In this document: piece by piece, positions 36,107 through 46,326 of the stretch
Numbering within the stretch: the stretch's first letter is position 1
Layout: every line of letters begins with the position of its first letter
Origin: Gaiellasilicea sp963791905
GTDB taxonomy: Bacteria > Actinomycetota > Thermoleophilia > Gaiellales > Gaiellaceae
Length of the DNA: 64,000 nt
Direction of reading: 5' to 3'
NCBI GenBank assembly: GCA_963791905.1
Contig: CAWBTX010000006.1
Coordinates: 558,001-622,000 of the forward strand
Translations under genes and position numbers: made by a program
The notes under the pieces: model-generated
Told to the model about the DNA's origin: nothing
Seen by the model: only the letters and a program-made list of their open reading frames with translations
Databases searched by the model: none

Positions 36107-38322
36107 CTACTTCCGGTCTACAGCGCGCAGCGGAGACGGTTCGACCCGCACGAGCCGCGCGACGCCGGCCGGCAGCCACCAGTTGTAGCGCCCGAACAGC
36201 CGCATCAGCGCCGGCACGAGCAGGGCGCGGATGAGCGTCGCGTCGATGAAGATCGCGAACGCGAGCCCGAGCCCGAACTCCTGCAGGCCGACGATCGAGC
36301 CGGCCGCGAAGCCGGCGAACGCCGCCACCATCACGATCGCCGCCGCGGTGACGATGCGGCCGGTGCGCTCGAGCCCCTGCGCGACCGCCTCCTCGTTCGA
36401 GAGGCCCTCGTCCCAGTACTCCCGCATCCGCGAGACGAGGAACACCTCGTAGTCCATCGAGAGGCCGAAGAGCATCGCGAAGAGGAAGATCGGGATCCAC
36501 GCCTCGACCTGGTCGAACTCGTACAACCCGAGCAGATCGGCGCCGACGCCGTACTTGAAGACGATCACGAGCAGCCCGTACGTCGCGCCGATGGCGAGCA
36601 GGTTCAGCAGCACGGCCTTCAGCGGCAGGAGAAGCGAGCGGAAGGCCCGCATGAGCGTGATGTACGTCAGCACCAGGACGGCCAGGACGAGCCAGGGGAA
36701 GGCGCCGTACGCGCTGTCGATGAAATCGATCCCCTGCGCCGGGCCGCCGCCGGCGAGCACGGTCACGCCGGCCGGGAACTCCGTCGCCGGGATGACGTCG
36801 TCGCGAAGACGACGGGCGAACTCCTGTGCCTCCGGTTCGCCGTACTCGTGCCGGCCCGCCACGGTCACGTAGGCGTAGCGCCCGCTCGCGTCGACGTACG
36901 GCGGCTCCGGCGCGTAGTCGACCCTCGCCACCTCGTCGTCGCGGCGCACCTCCTCGACCAGCTCGCCGATCGCGGTCTGCACCTCCGGTCGCTGCACCGC
37001 GCCATCGGCCCCCGCGTCCACGAGCACCTGCGTCGGCGCGAGCGCGCCCGGGCCGACCGCGTCGCGGAGGACGTTGAAGCCGCGGATCGACTCCGGGTAC
37101 TGCGGCGTGCCGTCGACCGATCCCGGCGTCAGCTGGAGATCGAGCACGGGGGCGGCGGCCGCGATCAGCACGGTCGAGCCGATGGCGAGGTAGACGAGCG
37201 GCCGCCGCATGATCGAGCGCGCGAGCCGCGCCCACATGCCCTGCTCGGCGTCGTCGGTGCCCTTGAACCGTGGCAGCGGCAGGCGCACATGGCTGCGCAG
37301 CGCGTCCGCGACGTGCACGCGCCGGATGCCGCGCCGGCCGAAGAGCGAGAGCAGCACCGGCTGGAGGGTGAGCGCCGCGCAGATCGACATCAGCGGGATC
37401 AGGAAGCCGCCGATGCCCATCGAGACCATGAACGGCAGCGGCATGAAGAGGAGCAGCGCGAGGCCGATCGCGACGGTGGCGCCCGAGAAGACGACGGCGC
37501 GGCCGGCGGTGGCCATCGTGCGCACGATCGCCTCGTCCTTGGATTCGACCAGCTCCAGTTCTTCGCGGAAGCGGTAGACGATGAGGAGCGAGTAGTCGAT
37601 CGCGATCCCGAGCCCGATCAGCTGGACGAGGTTCGTCACGTAGACGGCGGTCGTCATGAAGTGGGCGACCACCCAGACGATCCCGAGCGTCGCGGTGATC
37701 GTGCAGGCGGCGATGATGAACGGCATCAGGACGGCGAACGAGAGGCCGAAGACCGCGAGCAGGACCGCGAGCGCGATCGGGAGCGCGATCGCCTCGCCCT
37801 TCAGCAAGTCCTCCTCGAAGATCGGGTCGAGGTCGCCCTGGATCGCCGGGGTGCCGCTGACGAAGGTCTCGGCGCCGGCCGGCTCCCCGACGGCCTCACG
37901 GACCTCGTCCGTCCGCTCCTTCGCGTCGGGGAGCGCGAGGGGCGAGCCGATCGTGCCGAAGACGACGTTGCGCCCCGCGGTCTGGAGCGGCTGCGCCCGG
38001 CCGCCCTCGAGCACCGCCGGCCCCGCGTGCGAGCGCCGCCTGCAGATCCCGCCGCGTCTCCGCGTCGCTCGAGTCGGCGACCCGGAAGACGACGAGGAAG
38101 GAGCCGTCGTCGCGCTGCCCGAACCGCTGCTCGAGCGTCGAACCGGACGTCCTCGGAGTCGGTACCGGGGACGGTGAACTCATTCGAGAGGAGCTTGTTC
38201 AGGCCCGAGCTGAGCACTCCGCCGGTGACGAGGATGACGATCCAGACGCCGAGCACGAGCCAGCGGTGCCTGAGCACGCGCCGCGTCCACCGCTCGTTGA
38301 ACCGCTCCTCGAGCGCGCTCAC
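36107..38322 (-). CDS. MMPL family membrane transporter, two frame breaks
   Basis: This RND-superfamily lipid or hydrophobic-compound transporter has about 737 residues after correction. The N-terminal helix is RWLVLGVWIVILVTGGVLSS and a large periplasmic loop follows. Helices then form two sets of about six, with GLGIAIDYSLLIVYRFREEL in the first half and AMLFGLSMDYEVFLVSRMREY in the second. Those two carry the acidic proton-relay residues of the family. Extra bases near 38141 and 38030 break the frame; removal gives DVRSTLEQRFGQ and ALARAGPAVLEGG, as expected. GTG 38322 overlaps the upstream small gene. Placement ahead of rmlACD suggests export of a rhamnose-containing lipid; this is inference. 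Confidence 0.9.
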
Positions 38323-38462
38323 CGACCGGCGTTGCGCGCGCGACGGCGGGCCGCCTTGCGCCGCTTGACCCGCCCGACGTTCCTCACCGCCGCGAACCAG
38401 ACGTAGACCGCGAAGGCGAGGGAGACGCCGACCAGCTTCACGATCCGACGAACGGCCGTCAT
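38319..38462 (-). CDS. Small basic single-span membrane protein
   Basis: A 47-residue protein with one hydrophobic helix (LVGVSLAFAVYVWFAAV) and an Arg/Lys-rich tail (GRVKRRKAARRRARNAG). Its TGA overlaps the GTG of the MMPL gene, so it is translationally coupled to it and may be a small accessory subunit. It resembles no family I recognise. Confidence 0.6.
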   Translation of the reverse strand: MTAVRRIVKLVGVSLAFAVYVWFAAVRNVGRVKRRKAARRRARNAGR

Positions 38463-38485
38463 GCGTCGGATCGTAGTCGCGAGGG

Positions 38486-38491
38486 TAGTGT
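38486..38491 (+). promoter_or_regulatory. Putative leaderless -10 for hsp20-lon
   Basis: TAGTGT, 7 nt before ATG 38499. No obvious HrcA CIRCE or HspR (HAIR) inverted repeat is visible in the short upstream gap. Confidence 0.4.
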
Positions 38492-38498
38492 CTCAGGA

Positions 38499-38955
38499 AT
38501 GCCGAGGCGTGAAATCGACCGCCTGCGCGGGGAGATCGAAGAGCTCTTCTCCGACCTCTGGCAGGTCCCGCGCTTCTCCGGCCCGAGAGCCGGATTCCGG
38601 CCGAGCGTGGACTGCTTCTAGACCGCCGAGCCGCGCGAGCTGACGGTGGTCGTGGAGCTGCCCGGGATCGACCCGAACAGCATCGAGGTCGCCGTCGACG
38701 AGCGCTCGCTCCGCGTCGCGGGCAGACGGGAGCGGCCACGTGTCAACGGGCAGGTGTACCAGCAGATGGAGATCGAGTACGGCCTGTTCGAGCGCGTGCT
38801 CATGCTGACCGAGGACGTCGACGTCGAGCCTGGCGAAGGCGAGCTACGACCGCGGTCTCCTCACCGTGTCGCTGCCGATCGCGGACCGGCCCACACGAGC
38901 GGCGCACGATCGCGATCTCGATCCGGCGCTCATGACGGGGGAGGTGGCGCGATGA
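38499..38955 (+). CDS. Hsp20-family small heat shock protein, amber codon and frame break
   Basis: The gene reads as a 151-residue alpha-crystallin domain chaperone: N-terminal REIDRLRGEIEELFSDLW, then ELTVVVELPGIDPNSIEV, RSLRVAGRRERP, FERVLMLTEDVDVE and, after correction, KASYDRGLLTVSLPIADRP. Two defects interrupt it. An in-frame TAG at 38619 falls where family members have a charged residue (VDCF-TAEP), and one extra T lies near 38831. Corrected length is divisible by three, and the TGA overlaps the lon ATG (ATGA). The pairing of holdase and protease in one operon makes sense under protein-damage stress. Confidence 0.85.
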
Positions 38956-41430
38956 CGGAGCTTGACGTGGTCGACGTCGAGATCCCGGAGGAGCGCCCCA
39001 CCGTGCTGCCGGTGCTGCCGCTGAAGGAGACCGTCGTCTTCCCCGAGTCGATGACGCCGCTCGCCGTCGGCCAGGAACGCTCGATCGCGCTCATCGACGA
39101 CGTCGTCGTCGGCGACCGGATGCTCGCGCTGCGTGACCGTGCAGCAACACCGAGCCCGAGCAGCCCGGCTGGGACGACCTCTACGAGGTCGGCACCCGCG
39201 CGGTCATCCACAAGATGATCAAGGTGCCCGACGGCACCCTGCGCATCCTCGTGCAGGGGCTCGAGCGAATCCGACTCGTGGCGCCGGCCGGCGACGACCC
39301 GTACCTGGTCGGGGAGTTCGAGGAGCTGCCCGGACGTCGTCCCGGACTCGCCCGAGGTGGAGGCGCTGACGCGGAACGTCCAGGCCCAGTTCGCGCGGAT
39401 CATCGGGCTGACGCCCTACCTGCCGGAGGAGCTGCAGCTCGCCGCGGCCAACGTCGACGACCCGAGCGCCCTCTGCCACCTCGTGGCGTCGACGCTCCGG
39501 CTGAAGACCGGGGAGCGCCAGGACCTGCTCGAGACGGTCGACGTCGAGGAGCGGCTGCGCAAGGTCGCGCGCATCCTCGAGCGCGAGCTCGAGGTGATGG
39601 AGCTCGGCTCGAAGATCCAGTCGCAGGTCGCCTCGGAGATCGACAAGGGGCAGCGCGAGTACTTCCTCCGCCAGCAGCTCAAGGCGATCCAGGACGAGCT
39701 CGGCGAGGGCGACGAGCAGCAGGCGGAGGTCAACGAGCTCCGCGAGCAGATCGACGCGAAGGGCCTGCCGGAAGACGTCGACCGGGCGACCCGGCGCGAG
39801 CTCGCGCGCCTCGAGAAGCTGCCGTCGGCAGCGGCCGAGTACGGCGTCATCCGCACGTACCTCGACTGGATCCTGAGCCTGCCCTGGAACGAGCTGACCG
39901 AGGACAACCTCGACCTGGAGCACGCGCGAGCGATCCTCGACGAGGATCACTTCGACCTCGAGAAGGTGAAGGAGCGGATCATCGAGTACCTCGCGGTCGC
40001 GAAGCTCAAGGGCGACGTCTCCGGGCCGATCCTGTGCTTCGTCGGGCCGCCGGGCGTCGGGCAAGACGTCCCTCGGCCAGTCGATCGGACGCGCGCTCGG
40101 CCGCAAGTTCGCGCGGATCTCCGTCGGCGGGGTCCGCGACGAGGCCGAGATCCGCGGGCACCGGCGCACCTACATCGGCGCGATGCCCGGCACGGTCATC
40201 CGCGCCATCCGCGACGCCGAGTCCCGCAACCCCGTCTTCCTGATCGACGAGATCGACAAGATGGGCGCCGACTTCCGCGGCGACCCGGCCTCGGCGATGC
40301 TCGAGGTGCTCGATCCGGAGCAGCACTCGACGTTCCGCGACCACTACCTCGACCTTCCCTTCGACCTCTCGAAGGTGCTCTTCATCTGCACCGCCAACAC
40401 GCTCGACACGATCCCGGCCCCGCTGCTCGATCGGATGGACGTGATCCAGCTCTCCGGCTATACGCACGACGAGAAGCTCGGCATCGCCCGCCGCTACCTC
40501 GTGCCGAAGCAGCTCGAGGCGCACGGCCTGACGAAGAGCCAGCTGACGATCCCGGACCGCGTGCTGCGGCTCGTCGTCGAGCGAGTACACGCGCGAGGCC
40601 GGCGTGCGCGGCCTCGAGCGCCAGATCGCCGCGCTCTGCCGGAAGGCGGCGACGCAGATCGCGACCGGCACGGCGGAGAAGGTGCGCGTCGACGAGGCGA
40701 AGGTGCGCGAGTGGCTCGGGCCGCGGCGCTTCTCCTGGCGAGGTCAGGAAGCGCACCGCCGACCCGGGCGTCGCGACCGGGCTCGCCTACACCGCCGTCG
40801 GCGGCGACGTCCTCTTCATCGAGGCGACGGCGTACCTCGGGCGCGGCCGGCTGCACATCACCGGCCAGCTCGGCGAGGTGATGCAGGAGTCCGCCCAGGC
40901 CGCGCTCTCGTGGGTGCGCTCGCATGCCGAGGAGCTCGGGGTCGCCCCGGAGTGGTTCGCGGAGCACGACGTCCACGTCCACGTGCCCGCCGGGGCCGTG
41001 CCCGAAGGACGGCCCGTCGGCCGGGATCACGATGGCGACGGCGATCGCCTCCTTGGTGCGGGGTGTGCCGGTGGCAGATGATGTCGGCATGACGGGCGAG
41101 ATCACGCTGACGGGACAGGTGCTCCCGATCGGAGGCATCCGCGAGAAGGCGCTGGCGGCGGAGCGGGCGGGCCTGAAGCGGGTGGTGCTCCCGCGCGAGA
41201 ACGAGCCCGACCTGGAGGAGCTGCCGGACGAGACGCGCGACGAGCTCACCTTCATCCCGGTCGACACGATCGAGGAGGTGCTGGAGCACGTCTTCGACCG
41301 GCCGGGGCGGGCGCGCGCCGGCGCGACGCGCCGCCGCTCTGCGCCAGGCCGCCTCGCCGGCCCGTTTGCGCCCTTCGGGCGCGGGCAACAATTAGACCGC
41401 GGCTACTACGACACCGAAAGGACGAGCTGA
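38952..41430 (+). CDS. lon: Lon ATP-dependent protease, seven single-base insertions
   Basis: This AAA+ protease of about 823 residues degrades misfolded proteins. It has an N-terminal Lon domain (VLPVLPLKETVVFPE), a coiled-coil linker, an AAA module (Walker A GPPGVGKTSLG, Walker B VFLIDEIDKMG) and a protease domain with catalytic Ser in KDGPSAGIT and Lys in GGIREKALAAERAG. The frame moves by +1 at about 39131, 39143, 39330, 40060, 40582, 40736 and 41004. Removing one base at each gives continuous consensus, for example LVTVRNTEPEQPGW and FSGEVRKRTADPGVATG. The last 30 codons are unusual: one further correction would end the protein at a TAG near 41394 instead of the TGA at 41430. Confidence 0.92.
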
Positions 41431-41432
41431 GC

Positions 41433-41886
41433 ATGGCAAAGACGAAGGACCGGCTCTACGACACGGCCGACACGGTGCGACCGTACGTCGACCGCGCGCT
41501 CCACGACGAGGAGCTCCGCGACAACCTGAAGGAGGCCTTCAACTCGGCCCGCGAGGTCTACGTGGAGCTGCTCGGCAACCGCAACCTCACGTCGACGGCG
41601 AACCGCGTCGCCACCGACAAGGACATCCAGGACAACCTGAGGAGGACGATCGAGGAGCTGCGGAAGGCGACCGACCGCGTTCAGGGCAAGGCAGATCACA
41701 GCACGCGGAACACCATGCTGCTCCTCACCGGGATCACGCTGGGCATCCTCTTCAACCCGATGACCGGCCCTGCAGACCCGGAAGTGGCTGATGGAGAAGG
41801 TCACCGGCGAGAGCTCGGACGACTTCGGCTACGGCACCAGCTCGACGACGAGCGACAACGGGCCGACCACCAGCCCGAGCGTCTAG
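41433..41886 (+). CDS. YtxH-like membrane protein, one frame break
   Basis: This 150-residue protein has a long amphipathic N-terminal half (DRLYDTADTVRPYVDRALHD and AREVYVELLGNRN), one membrane helix (MLLLTGITLGILF) and the motif NPMTGPATRKWLMEKVTG. The motif appears once one A near 41774 is removed. A Ser/Thr-rich disordered tail follows. The pattern is that of YtxH-like stress proteins. It lies 2 bp after the lon stop with its own AAAGGA site, so it probably belongs to the same stress operon. Confidence 0.8.
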
Positions 41887-41897
41887 GACGCGGATCG

Positions 41898-41923
41898 AGC
41901 GCCCCGCGCCGTGGCGGGGCGCT
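41898..41923. terminator. Bidirectional hairpin terminator
   Basis: 10-bp arms AGCGCCCCGC / GCGGGGCGCT with a 6-nt loop, between the convergent YtxH-like and M23 peptidase genes. It overlaps the stop codon of the latter. Confidence 0.8.
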
Positions 41924-43380
41924 AACCCGCGCCGAGGATCGTGCCGTTGCCGGTCGACGCCGCGGGGGCGCCGAGTGCGCGCTGGAGCGAGCCCGGCTCG
42001 AGCCCGCTCGCGCTCGAGATGTCGACCGCGCCGAGCAGGAAGGCGCCCGGGCGCGGGGCATGAGCGCTCAGCGGCACCGGCGGCGCCCAGCCGCTCCCGG
42101 CGGCGAGCGAGACGTCCTGCAGGCGTCGCCACGCGAGCAGGTAGGGATAGGGCTTGACGACGCCGTCGTAGCCCATCGGCAGGAGCGCGACGGGGTGGAT
42201 CTCGAAGTGCAGGTGGTACGGCGTCGTCTGGGCGTCGCCGGTGTTGCCGACGAAGCCGATCACCTGACCGGCGCGCACCTCGGTCCCGTCGACGGCCAGC
42301 GGCGAGAACGCGGACAGGTGCGCGTAGTAGAACTGGTTGCCCTGCCGGTCGCGCAGCCAGAAGCGGAACCCGCCGAGGTCGTTCCAGCCGACCGAGAAGA
42401 CCGTGCCGTCGGCGACGGCCAGGATCGGGTGCGCCGAGCGGGGCGAAGATGTCCTCGCCGTGGTGCCAGGTCACGGTCGCCCGCGGCGCGCCGTAGGTGT
42501 CCGTGAAGGACGCCGACCCGTAGACGGGGAAGACATACCCGCCCGGCGACAGCGGCGCGTGGATGTCCGTCGGCAGCGGCCGGATGACCGGGCTCCGCAA
42601 CCCCGGCGGCGCGGCGTGGGGCTCAGGCGGCTTCGGGAGCCGCGGCTTCCGCTTGCCCGGCGCAGTGCGCTCGGCCGGCCGCTCCGGCACAGTGGTCGTC
42701 GTCGTCGCGGGCCCCGTCTCCTGCGCCTCCGGCACCGGGACCGACGTGCCGGCGTCCGCGTGCCCGATGAGGATCTCGGTTCCCGGCAGGCAAGCCGGCG
42801 TGCTCGAGGGTGAGGGTGACGTGCAGCGCGGTGACGGTGATGCGCGCGTCCCTCGAGTCGGCGTCGGCGGCCGACTCGAGCGCCTGCTCGAGCGTGACGA
42901 GGAAGCCCCAGTCCGCGAGCGCGACGCGCTGGTTCGGAACGGCCTCCACCGGCTGCCCGAGGACGACGAGCCCTGCAATCGCGGAGCCGACGGTATCGCT
43001 GGTCGTGTCGATCGACTTGGCGCGACCCGCGGCGCTCTCCCAGGTGATCTCGCCGTTGAAGAGCGAGCCGGTCAGGACATCCGTCACAGCGTGCGCGGCC
43101 GGGGCGCCGCCGGTTCTCGCCGAGACGCTGGTCGAGAGCGCCCCGGTGCGAGCGATGGAGCCATCCGCGGGAAAGGCGAAGGAGTCGCGCGGCACCGGTC
43201 AGAGCTCGGCCCGGGCGCCTGCACGGCGGCGGCAGAGGCCCCGGCCTGGCCGGGGACGTTGATCGCGATCGCGTACGCGCTCGCCGTCGCCACCGGAGAC
43301 TTCGCGGTCGTGGCGACGCCGGCGCCGATCGCCACGGAGGCCGCCGCCAGCACGAACAGAGCTGTCAGGCGCTGCAGCAC
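41922..43380 (-). CDS. Secreted M23 (LytM) metallopeptidase, several frame breaks
   Basis: GTG 43380 opens a signal peptide (LFVLAAASVAIGAGVATTA). A novel N-terminal domain follows (about 60-210, containing FPADGSIARTGALS and ITWESAAGRAKSID), then a Pro-rich linker and the M23 domain. That domain has zinc ligands in WHHGEDIFAP and the closing HLHFEIHP. After about 42790 and 42427 (one extra base each) and 43197 (two), the corrected protein is about 484 residues. Between those sites the expected GTVFSVGWNDLGGFRFW and YYAHLSAFSPL blocks appear. It would cleave peptidoglycan cross-bridges, or act as a LytM activator. The Zur-like gene lies directly upstream in the same direction. Confidence 0.85.
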
Positions 43381-43419
43381 TCGTCTGAGGCTACCGCGAG
43401 GAGCGGCTACGTGCCGACC

Positions 43420-43866
43420 TCAGCCGAGGACGCGACAGTCGTCGCACTCGCCCCGGAGCACGACGTCGTGACCCGCGACGGAATAGCCGAGTCGCCGCGA
43501 CACACCCGCGATCGCCTGCTCGAGCGACCCATCCGTGAACGGCTCGACCTTGCCGCAGTCCTCGCAGACGACGTGGTGGTGATGGTGCGCGCCGACGACC
43601 GCCGGCTCGAAGCGCGCGATGCCGTCGCCGACGTCGACGCGCTGGACGAGCCGGAACTCGGACAGGAGGTCGAGGATCCGGTAGACGCTCGCGATCCCGA
43701 CCGAGCGGCCACCCGCCCTGAGCTCGTCGTGGATCTCCTGAGCGCTGACGCAGCACTCCTTGCCGGCTAGCAGCTCGAGCACGGCCACGCGTGCGCCTCC
43801 CGACCGGTGGCCGGCGCCCCTGATCACGTCGGCCGCATGCTCCAGCCACGAGTCCCGCGGAACCAT
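43420..43866 (-). CDS. zur: Fur-family zinc uptake regulator
   Basis: This 148-residue Fur-type repressor has a winged helix (about 10-80) with VSAQEIHDELRAGGRSVGIASVYR. The dimerisation domain carries the metal site VVGAHHHHHVVCEDCGKVEPF and a second CxxC near the C-terminus (ECDDCRVLG). Divergent linkage to znuACB identifies it as Zur rather than Fur or PerR. ATG 43866 lies 3 bp from a candidate Zur box, implying autoregulation. Confidence 0.92.
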   Translation of the reverse strand: MVPRDSWLEHAADVIRGAGHRSGGARVAVLELLAGKECCVSAQEIHDELRAGGRSVGIASVYRILDLLSEFRLVQRVDVGDGIARFEPAVVGAHHHHHVVCEDCGKVEPFTDGSLEQAIAGVSRRLGYSVAGHDVVLRGECDDCRVLG

Positions 43867-43869
43867 CGA

Positions 43870-43890
43870 CGAAAACGATAGCGATTCTCA
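43870..43890. promoter_or_regulatory. Candidate Zur box
   Basis: An imperfect inverted repeat of the form GAAAA-N9-TTCTC (with flanking C and A) lies in the 45-bp gap between zur and znuA. AT-rich GAAAA/TTTTC arms are typical of Fur-family operators. The assignment rests on position and arms only. Confidence 0.5.
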
Positions 43891-43911
43891 CGGAAGTGCT
43901 ATCGTCCGGGC

Positions 43912-44796
43912 ATCAAAACGAGAATCGCTCTCACTCTCATTGCCGGCTCGATCCTCGCCGGCTGCGGCGGGGACTCGGGAAACGACGAGGCGTCGTGGCC
44001 GCGTTCTATCCGCTCGCGTTCGCCGCCGAGCAGGTCGCGGCACCCGGGACGGCCGTGCGGAATCTGACGCCGCCCGGCGTCGAGCCGCACGACTTCGAGC
44101 TCTCGGGCCGCAGACGTCGAGGACGTCGCCGCGCGCCGGCATCGTTCTCTACCTCGGCCACGACTTCCAGCCCGCGCTCGAGGACGCGATCGAGATCGAC
44201 CGGTGCAAACGGCCTCGACCTGCTCGAGGGCATCGAGCTGCTCGACGAGCCGGCGGGGCACGGACACGCCGGCGAGGAAGCGGAGGGCGGGAAGCGGCGC
44301 CGACCCCCATGTGTGGCTCGATCCGACGCTCTACGCCGCGATGGTGGAGCGGATCGGCGCAGCGCTCGACCGCCCCCAGGAGGCGGAGCGCCTATCCGAG
44401 AGGCTGGCCGGGCTCGACGCCGAGCTCGAGTCAGGATTGGCGAACTGCGAGCGCCGCGAGATCGTCACGAGCCACACCGCCTTCGGCTACCTCGCCGAGC
44501 GCTACGGGCTCGAGCAGGTAGGAATCACGGGCCTCAGCCCCGAAGCCGAGCCGACGCCGGGCGAGCTGCGCGACCTCGTGGAAGAGGTCCGGGAGCACGG
44601 AGCGACCACGGTCTTCTTCGAGACGCTCGTGTCGCCGCGGCTCGCCGAAACAGTCGCCCGTGAGGTCGGAGCCGACACCGCGGTGCTCAACCCGCTCGAG
44701 GGCCTGACGGAGGATGAGGTCGACGCAGGAGCAGACTATTTCTCTGTCATGCGCGCCAACCTCAGGACGCTCAGGCAGGCGCTCGGATGCCGCTAG
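43912..44796 (+). CDS. znuA: Zinc ABC transporter substrate-binding lipoprotein, several frame breaks
   Basis: The product opens with a lipoprotein signal (TRIALTLIAGSILAGCGGD; lipobox LAGC). The mature chain has VVAAFYPLAFAAEQVA, the first ligand in LTPPGVEPHDFELS, a His/acidic loop (EPAGHGHAGEEAEGG), DPHVWLDPTLYAAM, TSHTAFGYLAERYGL and NPLEGLT. Extra bases near 43991 (two, or one missing), 44106, 44133, 44201 and 44290 break the frame. After correction there are about 292 residues. The start codon is not clear: an ATC stands where ATG is expected, possibly a sequence error. The stop overlaps znuC by 10 bp. Confidence 0.87.
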
Positions 44797-45523
44797 CCGT
44801 CGAGCTCACGGATCTCTGGTTCGCCTACGGCGGTGGCCGGCCTGTCCTGGCAGGCGTCGACCTCGCCGTGCAGCCCGGCGAGTTCGTCGCCATTGCCGGC
44901 CCGAACGGCGGCGGCAAGACGACGCTCGTACGGCTGGCGCTCGGGCTCGAGCGTCCGACGCGAGGCGAGGCGCTGCTGTTCGGGGAACCCGCAACGAGGT
45001 TCTCGCGCCGCTCGACGCTCGGCTACCTCGCCCAGCGCTCGCAGCTCGGCGTGGACGCGCCGGCAACGGTGCGCGAGGTGGTCTCGGCCGGGCGCCTCGC
45101 CGCGGGCGGCCTGTTGGGGCCGTTACGCCGCCGCGATCGCGCGATCGTGGCGGAGGCCATCGACCGCGTCGGCCTGAGCGAGCAGGCCGACGTGCCGGTG
45201 CGGGCGCTCTCCGGCGGTCAGCAGCAGCGCGCGTTCATCGCCAAGGCGCTCGCCGGCGAGCCTTCGCTCCTCGTCCTCGACGAGCCGACTACGGGGGTGG
45301 ACGTCGAGGCCCAGGAGGCACTCGCCTCGCTGCTCGACCGCCTGCACCGCGAGCTCGCGGTGACGGTCCTGTACGTCTCGCACGAGTTCGGCGCCGTCGA
45401 GCACTTCGTCGAGCGACTCGTGCTCGTCCGCGGCGGGATCCTCTATCGACGGGCCGCCCTCGCGCCCTCCCGGGCGTCTGGCACGACCCCTCGCACGTAC
45501 ACGTGGGACCGGGCCATGCTTGA
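44787..45523 (+). CDS. znuC: Zinc ABC transporter ATP-binding protein, two insertions near the 3' end
   Basis: This ABC ATPase of about 244 residues has Walker A GPNGGGKTTLV, Q-loop YLAQRSQL, signature LSGGQQQRAFIAKAL, Walker B LLVLDEPTTGVD and the switch His in VSHEF. Read as it stands, the frame runs on into the permease gene to give a 508-residue fusion. Removing one C near 45447 and one near 45463 instead gives DGPPSALPGVWHDP and then a His-rich tail, with a stop at 45521-45523 that overlaps the znuB start. That fits ZnuC proteins, so I treat the fusion as an artefact. Confidence 0.9.
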
Positions 45524-46313
45524 CCTCGAGTTCATGCGGCTGGCCTTCGCGACCGGCGCGGTGATCGGGCTGCTGGCACCTGCCGTGGGCTTCTTCCTCG
45601 TGCAGCGGCAGCAGAGCCTGATCGGGGACGGCATCGGGCACGTCGCCTTCGCTGGAGTCGCGGCGGGGTATCTGTTCGGCCTGCCACCCGTCCTGACCGC
45701 GCTCGTCGCCTCGGTCTGCGGTGCGGGCGTGATCGAGTGGCTGCGCTCGCGGCGTCACGCGGCGGGCGACCAGGCGCTCGCGCTCGTCTTCTACACGGGC
45801 ATCGCAGCCGGCGTCGTCCTCATCTCGGCCGCAGGCGCTCTCAACACCGACCTCTTCGGCTTCCTGTTCGGCTCGATCCTGACGACGACGCGAACCGACT
45901 TCGTGGTCGTACTCGTCCTCGGCGTCGCCGGGCTCGGCACGATCGCGCTCCTGTACCGCTCGCTGGCCGGAGTGGCGCTCGACGAGGAGGGCGCGCGCGT
46001 CGCCGGCGTACCCGTCGGCGCCGTCAACGTCGTGCTCGCCGTCCTCGCGGCGACGACGGTGGCGCTGTCGATGCGTATCGTCGGGATCCTCCTCATCGCC
46101 GCGCTGATGGTCCTCCCGGTCATCGCCGCGTCCCGTCTGGCCTGGAGCCTGCGCTCCAATCTCCTGCTCGGGATGGGCATCGGCCTCGCCTCCGTGCTGG
46201 CCGGCCTGACCACCGCCTACTACGCCAACCTGCCCCCGGGCGGCACAATCGTGCTGCTGGCGGCGGGCGCGTTCGTGCTCGCGGCGGGATTCCAGGCGCT
46301 CCGACGCGCCTGA
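45516..46313 (+). CDS. znuB: Zinc ABC transporter permease
   Basis: The 265 residues form an eight- to nine-helix permease of the manganese/zinc ABC-3 family: MRLAFATGAVIGLLAPAVGFF, QQSLIGDGIGHVAFAGVAAG, LFGFLFGSILTTT, ALDEEGARVAGVPVG and ALMVLPVIAASRLAWS. ATG 45516 overlaps the corrected znuC stop, as is typical of this operon. It pairs with ZnuC and ZnuA for high-affinity zinc import. Confidence 0.93.
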   Translation: MLDLEFMRLAFATGAVIGLLAPAVGFFLVQRQQSLIGDGIGHVAFAGVAAGYLFGLPPVLTALVASVCGAGVIEWLRSRRHAAGDQALALVFYTGIAAGVVLISAAGALNTDLFGFLFGSILTTTRTDFVVVLVLGVAGLGTIALLYRSLAGVALDEEGARVAGVPVGAVNVVLAVLAATTVALSMRIVGILLIAALMVLPVIAASRLAWSLRSNLLLGMGIGLASVLAGLTTAYYANLPPGGTIVLLAAGAFVLAAGFQALRRA

Positions 46314-46326
46314 GACACTGGCCCGG

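Noticed and set aside
41368..41382. Terminator hairpin GCGCCC-TTC-GGGCGC just before the YtxH-like gene
   Set aside because: It lies within the probable end of lon and is too short to be convincing at this GC content. It does add doubt about where lon really stops.
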